Positions 43,457 to 52,551 of a DNA stretch of 64,000 nt are shown piece after piece. The notes beneath the pieces were generated by a model. That model was not told where the DNA came from. It did not search any database and saw only the letters and a program-made list of their open reading frames with translations. The position numbers and the translations under genes were made by a program. Within the stretch, counting starts at the first letter, position 1, and each line of letters starts with the position of its first letter. Source of the DNA: Rhodobacterales bacterium HKCCSP123 (GTDB lineage: Bacteria; Pseudomonadota; Alphaproteobacteria; Rhodobacterales; Rhodobacteraceae); NCBI GenBank assembly GCA_015689745.1, contig WVSO01000006.1, positions 1 through 64,000 of the forward strand, in the 5' to 3' direction.

Positions 43457-43980
43457 CTGCAGATCGCGTGCACCGGCACGCCCATCGCTTCGAGCTTGGC
43501 GCGCCCGCCGAGGTCGGGAAGGTCGACGACGAAAGCGCATCCCACCACCTCGCCGCCCAGCCGCTCGATCAGCTTGATACCTGCCTCGGCCGTGCCGCCG
43601 GTGGCCAGGAGATCATCGACGATGAGCACCTTCTGCCCGGCCTCGACCGCGTCGTCGTGGATTTCGACCACGGCGCTGCCGTATTCCAGCTGGTACTCCT
43701 GTTCGATCGTCTTTGCGGGCAGCTTGCCCTTCTTGCGGACCGGCACGAAGCCCTTTGACAGCTGGTGCGCCACCGCACCGCCAAGGATGAAGCCCCGTGC
43801 CTCCAGCCCTGCGACGAGGTCGATCTGCTCGCCCACGAAGGGGGACAGCAGCTGGTCGACGGCAAGCCGAAAGCCGCGCGCGTCCTGGAACAGGGTGGTC
43901 ACGTCGCGGAACAGGATCCCCTCGTGCGGGAAGTCGGGGATGGTGCGAATGTAATCCCGGACGGTCTTGTGCGTGGGCAT
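43441..43980 (-). CDS. apt: Adenine phosphoribosyltransferase
   Basis: 179 residues, normal length. [31 protein letters not shown] is the N-terminal signature. The adenine-binding region is [18 protein letters not shown], the flexible loop is [18 protein letters not shown], and the PRPP motif is [14 protein letters not shown]. It salvages adenine plus PRPP to AMP. The adenine can come from methylthioadenosine phosphorylase encoded at 45776-46645. The stop codon lies inside the end of the convergent YoaP-like gene. Confidence 0.96.
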   Translation of the reverse strand: MPTHKTVRDYIRTIPDFPHEGILFRDVTTLFQDARGFRLAVDQLLSPFVGEQIDLVAGLEARGFILGGAVAHQLSKGFVPVRKKGKLPAKTIEQEYQLEYGSAVVEIHDDAVEAGQKVLIVDDLLATGGTAEAGIKLIERLGGEVVGCAFVVDLPDLGGRAKLEAMGVPVHAICSYEGL

Positions 43981-44011
43981 GGGTCTGGCGGTCCTTTCGG
44001 GGGATGGTCGG

Positions 44012-44680
44012 TCAGCTGCGGGGGTAATGGCGGCGCAAGGCGGCGGCATCCTGCCCGCGCAGCCAGACGGTAGAGTTGCCCGTCTCCGAGAAGATCGAGC
44101 GCTCGTAGGCGGGCGAGGCGATATCGGTGGGCAGGCCCATGGCCTGCACCAGTTCCTCGAGCACGACCGAGGCGATCTCGCGTCGGCGGATGTCCTGGCT
44201 GATGGCGATGGCCGCGCTGACGATTTCCCCGCCACGCGAGCGGAGCGCGACGCGGGCGATGGCGATCTCGGCGCCGTCGAGCTCGGCCACCGACGTTCCA
44301 AGGATGGTGCCACCCTGCGGCGTGTCGACGAGATAGACGGGAATGTCGAGCCTGCCTTCGTAGGCCCGGCTGAGGAACAGCGCGGCTCCGCTGGCGTTGA
44401 TCTCGGCGATGGCGTCGTCGATGGCACGGTCGATCAGGTCGAACTTGTAGCCGGGAAAGCTCGCCGCGATGTCGGCGATGCCGACGCGCAGGTGGAGCCG
44501 GCGCTCCTCGGGCCAGCGGATGACCGGCTTGGCGCAGTCGCCGCCGGGCGGGGCGGCGCAGGCGACGACGCGATAGAATTCCTCGTCCGAGACGAGGTCG
44601 GGCACCTCGACGAACTCCTGCGCGTCGAGCCGCGGCGCGAGGAGGAGAAGGCAGAGGCAGAGGAAGCTCAGGACCCGCAT
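44012..44680 (-). CDS. DUF2927 family exported protein
   Basis: 222 residues from [20 protein letters not shown] (signal peptide about 20 residues); a longer upstream frame lacks support. The body has two cysteines ([18 protein letters not shown]), [22 protein letters not shown] and [30 protein letters not shown], the DUF2927 hallmark resembling a degenerate metalloprotease helix (EExxQxxG in place of HExxH). Periplasmic, function unknown. It sits 31 bp upstream of apt in the same orientation. Confidence 0.8.
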   Translation of the reverse strand: MRVLSFLCLCLLLLAPRLDAQEFVEVPDLVSDEEFYRVVACAAPPGGDCAKPVIRWPEERRLHLRVGIADIAASFPGYKFDLIDRAIDDAIAEINASGAALFLSRAYEGRLDIPVYLVDTPQGGTILGTSVAELDGAEIAIARVALRSRGGEIVSAAIAISQDIRRREIASVVLEELVQAMGLPTDIASPAYERSIFSETGNSTVWLRGQDAAALRRHYPRS

Positions 44681-44770
44681 GGCCACAGGTGAGAGCAAGC
44701 GCCGTCGCGGCGCAAGCGGTGGCAACCAAGCGCGGCGGCGGCTGTTGCGCGAAGACCGCGGGGCGCGGGC

Positions 44771-45676
44771 TCAGGGGGCAAGATGGCGCGAGAGAAAGGC
44801 AAGGACGGCCTCGCGCATGGCCGGCGTTTCCCGGTGGCCCGTGTCCGGGTCCACAAGCACGTCCAGACGATCGTGACGGGTCGCGTAGGCGGCGCGCAGT
44901 CGCGCAAGCGCGGGCCCACGCGCGGCCTCGGGTGTCAGCGGGTCGGAGGCACCCAGGAAGACAAGCTGAGGTCGCGGCGCGACAAGGGCCGCGACATCGC
45001 CCATGTCCCCCTCTGCCAGCAGGCCCGGCACGGTCATGTAGGGCCCGTGCAGGTCATGGACCCCGGATGCGATCAGCGGCGCGATGTCGGCGAAGACGCA
45101 GAGATGCGCGCAGGCCGCCACCCCGGGCTCGAGCGCGGCCAGCCAATAGGCATGGGTGCCGCCCATCGACAGCCCCAGCGTCGCGATGCGGCGCGCGTCG
45201 ATCTCGGTCCGTGACGCAAGCCAATCGAAGGCGGCGGCCAGTTCGGCCAGCATCTGTCCCATCAGGGGGCGGCCGCGCCAGAGGCAGGCCCCGGCCAGCG
45301 CCGCCTCCGGTCCCTCGGCCTGGCGCCCGCCGAAGGGGGCGAGGTCGATGCACAGGCTTGCGATGCCGCGCTCGGCGAGGGCGGGGCCGTAGGGCGACAG
45401 GAGGGCGGGACGGCCCAGGATCAGCTCCTCCGCGCCCCGGTCATAGCGTTTGCCATGGGCGTGGCAGTAGAGAACGGCGGGGAACGTGCCGGGACCCTCC
45501 GGGCAAAGGTAGAGCGCCGGCACCGCGGCTCCGCCGATGCGAAGGGTCAGACGGGTGAGGCGATGCGGCCCCTGCGCTTCGGTCGTGCCGGTGACGGTCG
45601 CCGCGGTGCAGGTCGGGCCACCCGGCCAGCCCAGCAGATGCCACAAACGCCCGCGGGTGAACGGTCCCTCAGCCAT
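44771..45676 (-). CDS. Alpha/beta hydrolase (acetyl xylan esterase/dienelactone hydrolase-like)
   Basis: 301 residues, cytosolic. The oxyanion strand is FPAVLYCHAHGKRYDRG, the nucleophile elbow is ATLGLSMGGTHAYWL, the acid is in VFLGASDPLTPEA, and the histidine is in DPDTGHRETPAMR. The order and the CHAHG motif resemble esterases of the AXE1/DLH group. Substrate unknown. It lies between the DUF2927 and mtnP genes on the same strand. Confidence 0.85.
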   Translation of the reverse strand: MAEGPFTRGRLWHLLGWPGGPTCTAATVTGTTEAQGPHRLTRLTLRIGGAAVPALYLCPEGPGTFPAVLYCHAHGKRYDRGAEELILGRPALLSPYGPALAERGIASLCIDLAPFGGRQAEGPEAALAGACLWRGRPLMGQMLAELAAAFDWLASRTEIDARRIATLGLSMGGTHAYWLAALEPGVAACAHLCVFADIAPLIASGVHDLHGPYMTVPGLLAEGDMGDVAALVAPRPQLVFLGASDPLTPEAARGPALARLRAAYATRHDRLDVLVDPDTGHRETPAMREAVLAFLSRHLAP

Positions 45677-45775
45677 GCCGCATCAGCCGGGTGAAACGCG
45701 CCGGTCCCAAGGCGACACCCTGCACTGCACCCGTCCCGTGGCGCGGTTCGGGACACGCGTCGTGCTGCGCTGCCG

Positions 45776-46645
45776 TCACAACACCCGTCCCGCCACCGCG
45801 CCCAGCTTCTCGACCATCGCGGCATCCCGTGCCTCGGGCGCGGTCAGGATCGCGAACTCGAGCGCGCGGTCGCAGCCATGGGGGCAGGGCGCGCGTTCAG
45901 GCCCCAGCAACTCCGGCAGGCGGGCGACCAGCGCGCGGGCCTTGTCGGCATTGCCGGTCAGCGTCGCGATGATGTCGGAGATATCCACGCTGCCATGTTC
46001 GGGGTGCCAGCTGTCGTAGTCGGTGATCATGGCGACCGAGGCATAGCAAAGCTCGGCCTCGCGGGCGAGTTTCGCCTCGGGCATGTTGGTCATGCCGATC
46101 ACGTCGCAGCCCCAGACCTCGCGGTAGAGCTTCGACTCGGCCAGGCTCGAGAATTGCGGCCCCTCCATGGCGAGATAGGTGCCGCCCTCGTGGACGGTCA
46201 CACCGGCGTCGCGCGCTGCTTCGGCACAGGCCGCGCCCAGCCGGGGGCAGGTGGGATGCGCGACCGAGACATGGGCGACGAGGCCGGGGCCGAAGAAGGA
46301 CTTCTCGCGCGCGAAGGTGCGGTCGATGAACTGGTCGACGATGACGAAATCACCCGGCGCCATCTCCTCGCGGAAGGACCCGCAGGCCGAAACCGAGATC
46401 ACGTCGGTCACGCCCAGCCGCTTCAGCGCGTCGATGTTGGCGCGGTAGGGTACGGAACCGGGCGTATGGACGTGGCCACGCCCATGGCGGGGCAGGAAGG
46501 CCATTTCGACACCTCCCAGGCGCCCGGTGAGGATCGCGTCCGACGGAGTTCCGAAGGGGCTGTGGACCTCGACCCATTCCGCATCTTCCAGCCCGTCGAT
46601 CTGGTAGACGCCCGAGCCTCCGATCACGCCGATTTTCGTCTCCAT
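45776..46645 (-). CDS. mtnP: S-methyl-5'-thioadenosine phosphorylase
   Basis: 289 residues starting METKIGVIGGSGVYQIDGLED. The phosphate sites are GGSG and FLPRHGRGHVHTPGSVPYRANIDALKRLG. The nucleoside-binding part is ACGSFREEMAPGDFVIVDQFIDRT, and the ribose/purine loop is YLAMEGPQFSSLAESKLYREVWGCDVIGMTNMPEAKLAREAELCYASVAMITDYD. It splits methylthioadenosine into adenine and methylthioribose-1-phosphate in methionine salvage, feeding adenine to Apt encoded 1.8 kb downstream on the same strand. Confidence 0.96.
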   Translation of the reverse strand: METKIGVIGGSGVYQIDGLEDAEWVEVHSPFGTPSDAILTGRLGGVEMAFLPRHGRGHVHTPGSVPYRANIDALKRLGVTDVISVSACGSFREEMAPGDFVIVDQFIDRTFAREKSFFGPGLVAHVSVAHPTCPRLGAACAEAARDAGVTVHEGGTYLAMEGPQFSSLAESKLYREVWGCDVIGMTNMPEAKLAREAELCYASVAMITDYDSWHPEHGSVDISDIIATLTGNADKARALVARLPELLGPERAPCPHGCDRALEFAILTAPEARDAAMVEKLGAVAGRVL

Positions 46646-46811
46646 CGCCCTCGCCCCCCGTGTCTGTCGCCGTCGCGTCACAGAAGAAGCATCTGGGCGC
46701 ATGGCGTGCAAGACCGGCTTGGTTTCAGGTGTAAACTTGCCTATATGAAAATTTATGTCATGAAAATGTGACAGCGCCGGACCGGGGCGCGGCATGGAGG
46801 AGGTCGCACTC

Positions 46812-47342
46812 ATGCGAACGGTCATCGTCGTCTATTCCCGCTCGGGCCGCAGCCTGCGCATCGCCGAGATGCTTGCCGCGCGCACCAACGCGAGGCTCTG
46901 CCGGATCGATTGCCCGCGGTACCGCGGCTTTCGGGGCTGGCTGCGCGGCTGGCGGGATGCGCGGCGGGGCTATCTGCCCGAGATCGACGTGGTGCCCGAG
47001 ATCGGCGCGGCCGACCTGCTGATCCTCGGCGGGCCGGTCTGGGCCGGACGCTTCGCGCCACCGCTGCGAAGCCTGATGGACAAGGCAAACCGCCTGCCGC
47101 CCGTCGTGGGTGTCTTCGCGACCCGAAACCGGATCAACTCGACCCTGCCGCTCGAGGCCGATCTCATGGCTCTGGCCGCCGCGGGGCCGACGCCGGACGA
47201 GCCGTTGCCGCTCCTGAGCCTGGCCCGCCGCACCCTTCGTGGCGCGGCGGGGACCAAGGCCGTGGAACGCTTCGCCGAGCGCCTCGCGCCGCTTGTATCG
47301 CGGCGCAAGCTGCCCGCCCTGCTGCCGCTGCAGGCCGCGTGA
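46812..47342 (+). CDS. Flavodoxin-like protein
   Basis: 176 residues; MRTVIVVYSRSGRSLRIAEMLAA is preceded by GGAGGAGG. The FMN phosphate loop is YSRSGRS, and the second loop is DLLILGGPVWAGRFAPPLRSLMDKANRLP, as in flavodoxins and the WrbA group. A basic C-terminal tail follows. It carries electrons as an FMN protein in the cytosol; the partner is unknown. It diverges from mtnP. Confidence 0.85.
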   Translation: MRTVIVVYSRSGRSLRIAEMLAARTNARLCRIDCPRYRGFRGWLRGWRDARRGYLPEIDVVPEIGAADLLILGGPVWAGRFAPPLRSLMDKANRLPPVVGVFATRNRINSTLPLEADLMALAAAGPTPDEPLPLLSLARRTLRGAAGTKAVERFAERLAPLVSRRKLPALLPLQAA

Positions 47343-47533
47343 GTCGCCCCGCCGGGGGTGCAGTCATGCAACATGTGCATGGGCCTATCCAGGTCGCACC
47401 GGTTTACGCCGCGCTGCAGCACTGGCAGTATGCCCGGGAATACCGTGCCTTCGGGCATGGTGGCCGCTATGTCGGCGTGAAACCTGCCTTGGCCGGCATG
47501 CACACCGGCCCAACCTGACGGACAAGACATTCC
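47343..47533 (+). ncRNA. Structured leader RNA of the SulP gene (candidate cis-regulator)
   Basis: 191 bp without a likely gene. GGTTTACGCCG (47401-47411) pairs with CGGCGTGAAACC (47473-47484), 11 bp with one bulge, closing a multi-branch region. Inside lies ACCGTGCC-TTCG-GGCATGGT (47442-47461), a perfect 8-bp stem (one G-U pair) with a UUCG tetraloop, and CTGC-N7-GCAG next to it. Downstream, GGCCGG-N8-CCGGCC (47491-47510) sits 23 bp before the start codon. I recall an Rfam-type 'sul1' motif upstream of sulfate transporter genes in alphaproteobacteria; membership is a hypothesis. Confidence 0.5.
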
Positions 47534-49156
47534 ATGACCCGCATCCTTCTTGCGGCGATGGGCGAACGCCTGTCGTCGTCCGATCTCTCTCTTCCCCGCG
47601 CCCTGGGCGTCGACCGGCTGAGGATCGAGATCCTCGCCGGTCTCACCGTGGCCCTTGCCCTCGTGCCCGAGGCGGTGGCCTTTGCCTTCGTCGCGGGGGT
47701 TCACCCACTGGTCGGGCTTTACGCGGCCTTCATCGTCGGCCTGATCACGGCCCTGATCGGCGGTCGGCCCGGCATGATCTCGGGCGCGACCGGGGCGCTG
47801 GCCGTCGTGATGGTCAGCCTCGTGGCCGAGCATGGGGTCGAGTACCTTTTCGCGGCGGTCGTGCTGATGGGCGTGATCCAGATCGCGGCGGGCCTCTTCC
47901 GGCTGGGCAAGTTCATCCGGTTGGTGCCGCACCCGGTGATGCTGGGCTTCGTGAACGGGCTGGCGATCGTGATCTTCCTGGCACAGCTGGGCCAGTTCCA
48001 GGTGCCCGGCTCGGCCGAGCATGCGGGGCACGGCATGGCCAATGGCGAATGGCTCTCGGGCGCGCCGCTCTATACCATGCTGGCGCTCGTGGCGCTGACC
48101 ATGGGCGTGATCTGGCTCCTGCCGCGGCTGACCAGGGCGATCCCCGCGCCGCTCGCGGGCATCGCGATCACGGCCGCGATCGTGATCGGCTTCGGCCTCG
48201 ACGTGCCGCGGGTGGGCGACATGGCCTCGATCGAGGGCGTGCTGCCCGCCTTCCACATCCCCGCTGTGCCGCTGACGCTGGAGACGCTGCAGATCATCCT
48301 GCCCTATGCCCTGATCCTGGCGGCGATCGGGCTGATCGAGAGTCTTCTGACCCTGAACCTCGTGGGCGAGATCACCGGCGAGCGCGGCGGTGCCTCGAAG
48401 GAATGCGTGGCGCAAGGCGTGGCCAACACCGTCACCGGCGTCTTCGGCGGCATGGGCGGCTGTGCCATGATCGGCCAGTCGATGATCAACGTGAGCGCCG
48501 GTGCGCGGACCCGCATCGCGGGGGTGGCGGCTGCGCTGTTCCTGCTGTGCTTCATCCTCTTCGCCGCGCCCGCGATCGAGCAGATCCCGCTGGCGGCGCT
48601 CGTCGGCGTGATGTTCATGGTGGTGATCGGGACCTTCGCGTGGAACTCGCTCAAGATCCTCTTCAAGGTACCGCGGATCGACGCCTTCGTCATCGTGCTG
48701 GTGACGGTGGTGACGGTGCTGACCGACCTCGCCACGGCGGTGGTCGTGGGGGTGATCGTCTCGGCGCTCGCCTATGCCTGGCAGAACGCGACGCGCATCC
48801 GGGCTGTAGCCTACGAGACGCCCGAGGGCGCGCGGGTCTATAAGGTCTCCGGCCCCCTCTTCTTCGGCTCGGCCGAAGCCTTCGACGAGCTTTTCGCGCC
48901 CGACAGCGATCCAGCCCGCGTCGTCGTGGACTTCGCCGAAAGCCGCGTCGCCGACCAGTCGGCGCTGCAGGCGATCGAGAAGCTCGCCGGGCGCTACGAG
49001 GCGCTGGGCAAGCGGCTGGAGCTGCGCCACCTGAGCCGGGATTGCCACCGGCTGCTGACGCGCGCGGGGCACCTCGTCGTCGACAGCGACGACGACCCCG
49101 ACTACCAGGTCGCGACGGATTACTCGGTGCGCACGGGCATCCTCGGCGGTCACTGA
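47534..49156 (+). CDS. SulP-family anion transporter with C-terminal STAS domain
   Basis: 540 residues. About 12 membrane segments begin at LAGLTVALALVPEAVAFAFVAGVHPLVGLYAAF, the SulP signature region; ISGATGALAVVMVSLV and NTVTGVFGGMGGCAMIGQSMINVSAGARTRIAGV follow. From about residue 430 a STAS domain (VYKVSGPLFFGSAEAFDELF, VVVDFAESRVADQSALQAIEKL) ends the protein. It transports sulfate, bicarbonate or a dicarboxylate. The structured leader suggests post-transcriptional control of this gene. Confidence 0.95.
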   Translation: MTRILLAAMGERLSSSDLSLPRALGVDRLRIEILAGLTVALALVPEAVAFAFVAGVHPLVGLYAAFIVGLITALIGGRPGMISGATGALAVVMVSLVAEHGVEYLFAAVVLMGVIQIAAGLFRLGKFIRLVPHPVMLGFVNGLAIVIFLAQLGQFQVPGSAEHAGHGMANGEWLSGAPLYTMLALVALTMGVIWLLPRLTRAIPAPLAGIAITAAIVIGFGLDVPRVGDMASIEGVLPAFHIPAVPLTLETLQIILPYALILAAIGLIESLLTLNLVGEITGERGGASKECVAQGVANTVTGVFGGMGGCAMIGQSMINVSAGARTRIAGVAAALFLLCFILFAAPAIEQIPLAALVGVMFMVVIGTFAWNSLKILFKVPRIDAFVIVLVTVVTVLTDLATAVVVGVIVSALAYAWQNATRIRAVAYETPEGARVYKVSGPLFFGSAEAFDELFAPDSDPARVVVDFAESRVADQSALQAIEKLAGRYEALGKRLELRHLSRDCHRLLTRAGHLVVDSDDDPDYQVATDYSVRTGILGGH

Positions 49157-49586
49157 GCCCCGGTTGCGCCGGCTGACGCCGTCGCCCGGGGCGCCTGCGG
49201 CGTGGCTCGGCCTGTGGCCTGCGCCACGACCGCGGTGGCACCGCTGGCGCGGTGCGGCTGCGCCCGGTGCGGCGAGGTCGCGAGAGAAGGCCACGCCGCT
49301 CCCGAAGTGGGGGCTCTGCCCCCGTCCCGTACCGGGACTCCCCCGGGATATTTGAGAAACGGAGAAAAGGCGGGGGTACTGTCCGGGACTCGACACCGGG
49401 CATGGGCTCAGGGTCCAGGTCTTCTCCGTTTCAAAAATATCCCCGCCGGAGGCTCCCTCACTCTGCCAGCCTGCGCCGACACCGACCGCTCTTGGCGCAC
49501 CCGCAGGCGAAGCCTGCCGGGTCCGGCGTGTGAGCAAGCGGGCGGTGCGCAGCACCGCGCGCGGGCTCACTGGCGGATGACCGCTG
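49157..49586. repeat. Intergenic palindromic element
   Basis: 430 bp without a gene. GGGATATTTGAGAAACGGAG (from 49345) and TTCTCCGTTTCAAAAATATC (from 49422) are imperfect inverted arms about 55 bp apart, preceded by GGGGGCTCTGCCCCC at about 49308. A related 'TATTTGAAGAAA' form occurs near 61525-61541 on the other strand. Elements of this type are dispersed between genes in Rhodobacterales. Here it lies between convergent genes and may end transcription. Confidence 0.5.
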
Positions 49587-50192
49587 TCACTCGCCTGGGC
49601 GCTTGAGGCTGAACTTCTCGCGGATGACCGAGTAATCGCGGTAGCCCATCCGCGTGAGCGGGTTGAATCTGAGCACGTCGAAGACGCCGTCCACCACGCA
49701 ATCGTCGCGCATGTGGACGCCCGTGACCTCGCCGAAAACGGCGAAATTCGCCTCCCCCTCCAGCTTCACGATCTGCGTCAGGCGGCACTCGAGGCTGGCC
49801 GGCGCGCCGGCGACGCGCGAGCAGGGGATCGTCTCGCACTCCGCCCGCTCGATCCCCGCAAGCGCGAACTCGTCCGTTTCCTTCGGCCATGGCCCGGAGG
49901 TCTGGTTCATCACGTCCTTCATCGCGTATTCCACCACGTTCACGCAGAAGACGCCCGTCTCGCGGATATTGGCGACGCTGTCCTTCGTGTCGCCGCGGTC
50001 CTCCTTGGCCGAGGTCGAGGCGAACATCACCTGCGGGGGCACGTAGGCGACCGCGTTGAAGAAGGAATAGGGGGCGAGATTTTCCGACCCGTCCGCGCCG
50101 CGGGTCGAGATCCAGCCTATGGGGCGCGGCGTGACGATCGCGTTGAACGGGTTGTGCGGCAGGCCGTGGCCATCCTCGGGGCGGTAGAACAT
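49587..50192 (-). CDS. Flavin reductase family protein
   Basis: 201 residues. MFYRPEDGHGLPHNPFNAIVTPRPIGWISTRGADGSENLAPYSFFNAVAYVPPQVMF is the split-barrel FMN-binding signature with the PRPIGWIST motif. ETGVFCVNVVEYAM and the MGYRDYSVI region near the end complete it. It would reduce or hold FMN, often as partner of a two-component monooxygenase, but none is adjacent. It diverges from the GNAT gene with about 80 bp between them. Confidence 0.9.
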   Translation of the reverse strand: MFYRPEDGHGLPHNPFNAIVTPRPIGWISTRGADGSENLAPYSFFNAVAYVPPQVMFASTSAKEDRGDTKDSVANIRETGVFCVNVVEYAMKDVMNQTSGPWPKETDEFALAGIERAECETIPCSRVAGAPASLECRLTQIVKLEGEANFAVFGEVTGVHMRDDCVVDGVFDVLRFNPLTRMGYRDYSVIREKFSLKRPGE

Positions 50193-50271
50193 CGGACACC
50201 TCCTCGTGTTTGTGCAGGACCTAGCGGCGTGCTACGCCCGAGGCCAGAGGGCAAGGGCAGAAACCACGCGC

Positions 50272-50748
50272 ATGTATCGGTTGGACCGGGAAACATCCCA
50301 AGACCGCTGGGAGGTCGAGGCGCTCTACGACCTGTGCTTCGCGCCGGGGCGGACGGCGCTGTCATCCTACCGTTTGCGCGACGGCGTGCCGCCGGTGGCG
50401 AACCTCTGCCTCGTGGCGCGCGACCCCGACGGCATCCTCGCCGGTGCGATCCGGTTCTGGCCGGTCCGCGTCGGACGTGCCGAGGCGCTGCTCCTGGGTC
50501 CCGTCGCCGTTCACCCGACCCGGCAGGGCGAGGGGCTGGGCGCCCTGCTGATGCGCGAGGGGTTGGCCCGGGCAAGCGCCGACCGCTGGCCGCGTGTCCT
50601 GCTGGTGGGGGATGAGCCCTATTACGGGCGCTTCGGGTTCACCCGCCTCGAGGGGGTCGAGATGCCGCCGCCGACCAACCCCGCGCGGGTGCTCGGCTGG
50701 GGCGACTGGGAAGGGGTCACGGGCCGCGTCACGCCCTGGGCGCATTAG
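50272..50748 (+). CDS. GNAT-family N-acetyltransferase
   Basis: 158 residues from ATG (MYRLDRETSQDRWEVEALYDLCFAPGR). Motif A is LLLGPVAVHPTRQGEGLGALLMREGLARA, where RQGEGLG is the acetyl-CoA pyrophosphate loop. The following GDEPYYGRFGFTRLEGVEMP is typical of the YhbS-like group. Acceptor unknown. The upstream frame reaching back to 50206 overlaps the promoter region of the divergent reductase and is not used. Confidence 0.88.
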   Translation: MYRLDRETSQDRWEVEALYDLCFAPGRTALSSYRLRDGVPPVANLCLVARDPDGILAGAIRFWPVRVGRAEALLLGPVAVHPTRQGEGLGALLMREGLARASADRWPRVLLVGDEPYYGRFGFTRLEGVEMPPPTNPARVLGWGDWEGVTGRVTPWAH

Positions 50749-50848
50749 GGCGCGCCGCGTTCATTCTCAATCACGCGACCCGCTCCAATCATTTGATTTC
50801 GCGTGTTCGAGCTGCTCAAAACCGGTTCCCGCTCTTGCGCAACATGCG

Positions 50849-52462
50849 TCAGGCGCGCAGCCGCGCGCGGATCATCTCCGAAGCCTTCTCGGCGATCATC
50901 GTCACCGGCGCGTGGGTGTTGCCGCTGGTGATCACCGGCATGACCGAGGCGTCCGCCACCGAGAGCCCGCCGATGCCGTTGACCGTCAGGTCCGGGCTGA
51001 CGACCGCGCCTTCGTCGGGGCCCATCCGCGCGGTCGAGACCGGGTGGAAGATCGTGGTCGAGATGTCGCCCGCGGCCTGCAGCAGCGCCTCTTCGCCGTC
51101 CACCTCCGGGCCCGGCTTGATCTCTGTGGGCCGGAACTCCGCCATGCGCCGCGTCGCCATCAGCGCGCGGGCATGGCGGATGGACGCGACCGCGACGCGC
51201 TGGTCGGCCGGGGCCGACAGGTAGTTGGGCCGGATCGAGGGCGCGGCCCGCGGGTCGGGCCCCGTGACATGGACCGAGCCGCGGCTCTCGGGGCGCAGGT
51301 TGCAGACCGAGACGGTCAGCGCCGGGAAGCGGTGGAGCGGCTGGCCGAAGGCGTCCAGTGACAAGGGCTGGACGTGGTATTCGATGTTGGGCGTCCCGTG
51401 CTCGGGGCCGGACCGTGTGAAGATGCCGAATTGCGAGGGGGCCATGGCGAGCGGGCCCGAGCGTTTCAGCGCGTAGTCGAGGCCGATCTTCAGCTTGCCC
51501 AGAGGGCTTGCATAGTAATCGTTGAGCGTCTGCGCGCCGGAGATGCGAAAGATCGTGCGGATCTGCAGGTGATCGGCCAGGTTCTCGCCCACGCCGGGCG
51601 TGTCCTGCACCACCCCGATGCCGTGAGAGTGCAACAGGTCCGCGCGGCCGATGCCGCTGAGTTCCAGGATCTTGGGCGTCCCGATCGCGCCCGCCGACAG
51701 CACCACCTCGCCCGCGGCGCGCGCGTGATGGGCCGCGCCGTCCTGCAGGAAGATCACGCCGGTCGCGCGGCGGCCCTCCATCGACAGGCGCAGCACCTCG
51801 GCCCCCGTGACGATCCGCAGGTTGGGCCGCTTGCGCGCCGGATCGAGAAACGCCTTACGCGCGTTCCAGCGCAGCCCGCCCCGCTGGTTGACCTCGAAAT
51901 AGCCCGCGCCCTCGTTGTCGCCGCGGTTGAAATCCTCCGTGCGGGGAATGCCCAGTTCCTCCGCGGCCTCGGCCACGGCGTCGAGGATCGGCCAGCTCAG
52001 GCGCTGGCGTTCGACGCGCAACTCGCCGTCCTCCCCATGGGCGTCATCCGCGCCGCCGTGATAGCCCTCGGAGCGCCGGAAATAGGGCAGGACATCTTCC
52101 CAGCCCCAGCCTATGTTGCCCATCTGCCGCCAGAGGTCATAGTCGCGCGCCTGCCCGCGCATGTAGATCATGCCGTTGATGGAGGAACAGCCGCCCAGCA
52201 CCTTGCCGCGGGGGTAGTTCAGCGTACGCCCGTTCAGGCCCGGTTCGGCCTCGGTCTTAAGGCACCAGTCGAGCGAGGGGTCGCCCATCGCGTAGAGGTA
52301 GCCCACCGGCACATGCACCCAGAGGCGGTTGTCGCTGCCGCCCGCCTCGAGCAAGAGGACCTTGAGCGACGGGTCGGCAGAAAGGCGGTTCGCGAGCACG
52401 CAGCCCGCCGAGCCCGCGCCGACGATGACCACGTCCCAGTCTCCGAAATCCCGAAGTTCCAT
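50849..52462 (-). CDS. GMC-family oxidoreductase (choline dehydrogenase-like)
   Basis: 537 residues. The FAD loop is VVIVGAGSAGCVLANRLS with the acidic residue in VLLLEAGG. The GMC signatures are GKVLGGCSSINGMIYMRGQARDYD and GEVVLSAGAIGTPKILELSGIG. The catalytic histidine pair is in TIFHPVSTARMG and GNTHAPVTMIAEKA. It oxidises an alcohol to the aldehyde using FAD in the cytosol or at the inner membrane. No betaine-aldehyde dehydrogenase or BetI is adjacent, so choline is not assured as substrate. Confidence 0.93.
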   Translation of the reverse strand: MELRDFGDWDVVIVGAGSAGCVLANRLSADPSLKVLLLEAGGSDNRLWVHVPVGYLYAMGDPSLDWCLKTEAEPGLNGRTLNYPRGKVLGGCSSINGMIYMRGQARDYDLWRQMGNIGWGWEDVLPYFRRSEGYHGGADDAHGEDGELRVERQRLSWPILDAVAEAAEELGIPRTEDFNRGDNEGAGYFEVNQRGGLRWNARKAFLDPARKRPNLRIVTGAEVLRLSMEGRRATGVIFLQDGAAHHARAAGEVVLSAGAIGTPKILELSGIGRADLLHSHGIGVVQDTPGVGENLADHLQIRTIFRISGAQTLNDYYASPLGKLKIGLDYALKRSGPLAMAPSQFGIFTRSGPEHGTPNIEYHVQPLSLDAFGQPLHRFPALTVSVCNLRPESRGSVHVTGPDPRAAPSIRPNYLSAPADQRVAVASIRHARALMATRRMAEFRPTEIKPGPEVDGEEALLQAAGDISTTIFHPVSTARMGPDEGAVVSPDLTVNGIGGLSVADASVMPVITSGNTHAPVTMIAEKASEMIRARLRA

Positions 52463-52551
52463 CGCGCCCTCCCTGCTGCTCCCGCCGTGGGTCTAGCCGC
52501 GCGCCTTGGCCCGCGTCCAGCCCGTAGGGCGGGCAATCTGCCCAGCACTCC

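Noticed and set aside
47367-47519. 50-codon open frame MQHVHGPIQVAPVYAALQ...
   Set aside because: It coincides with the paired leader RNA; base pairing explains the sequence constraint better than coding, and no ribosome binding site precedes it.
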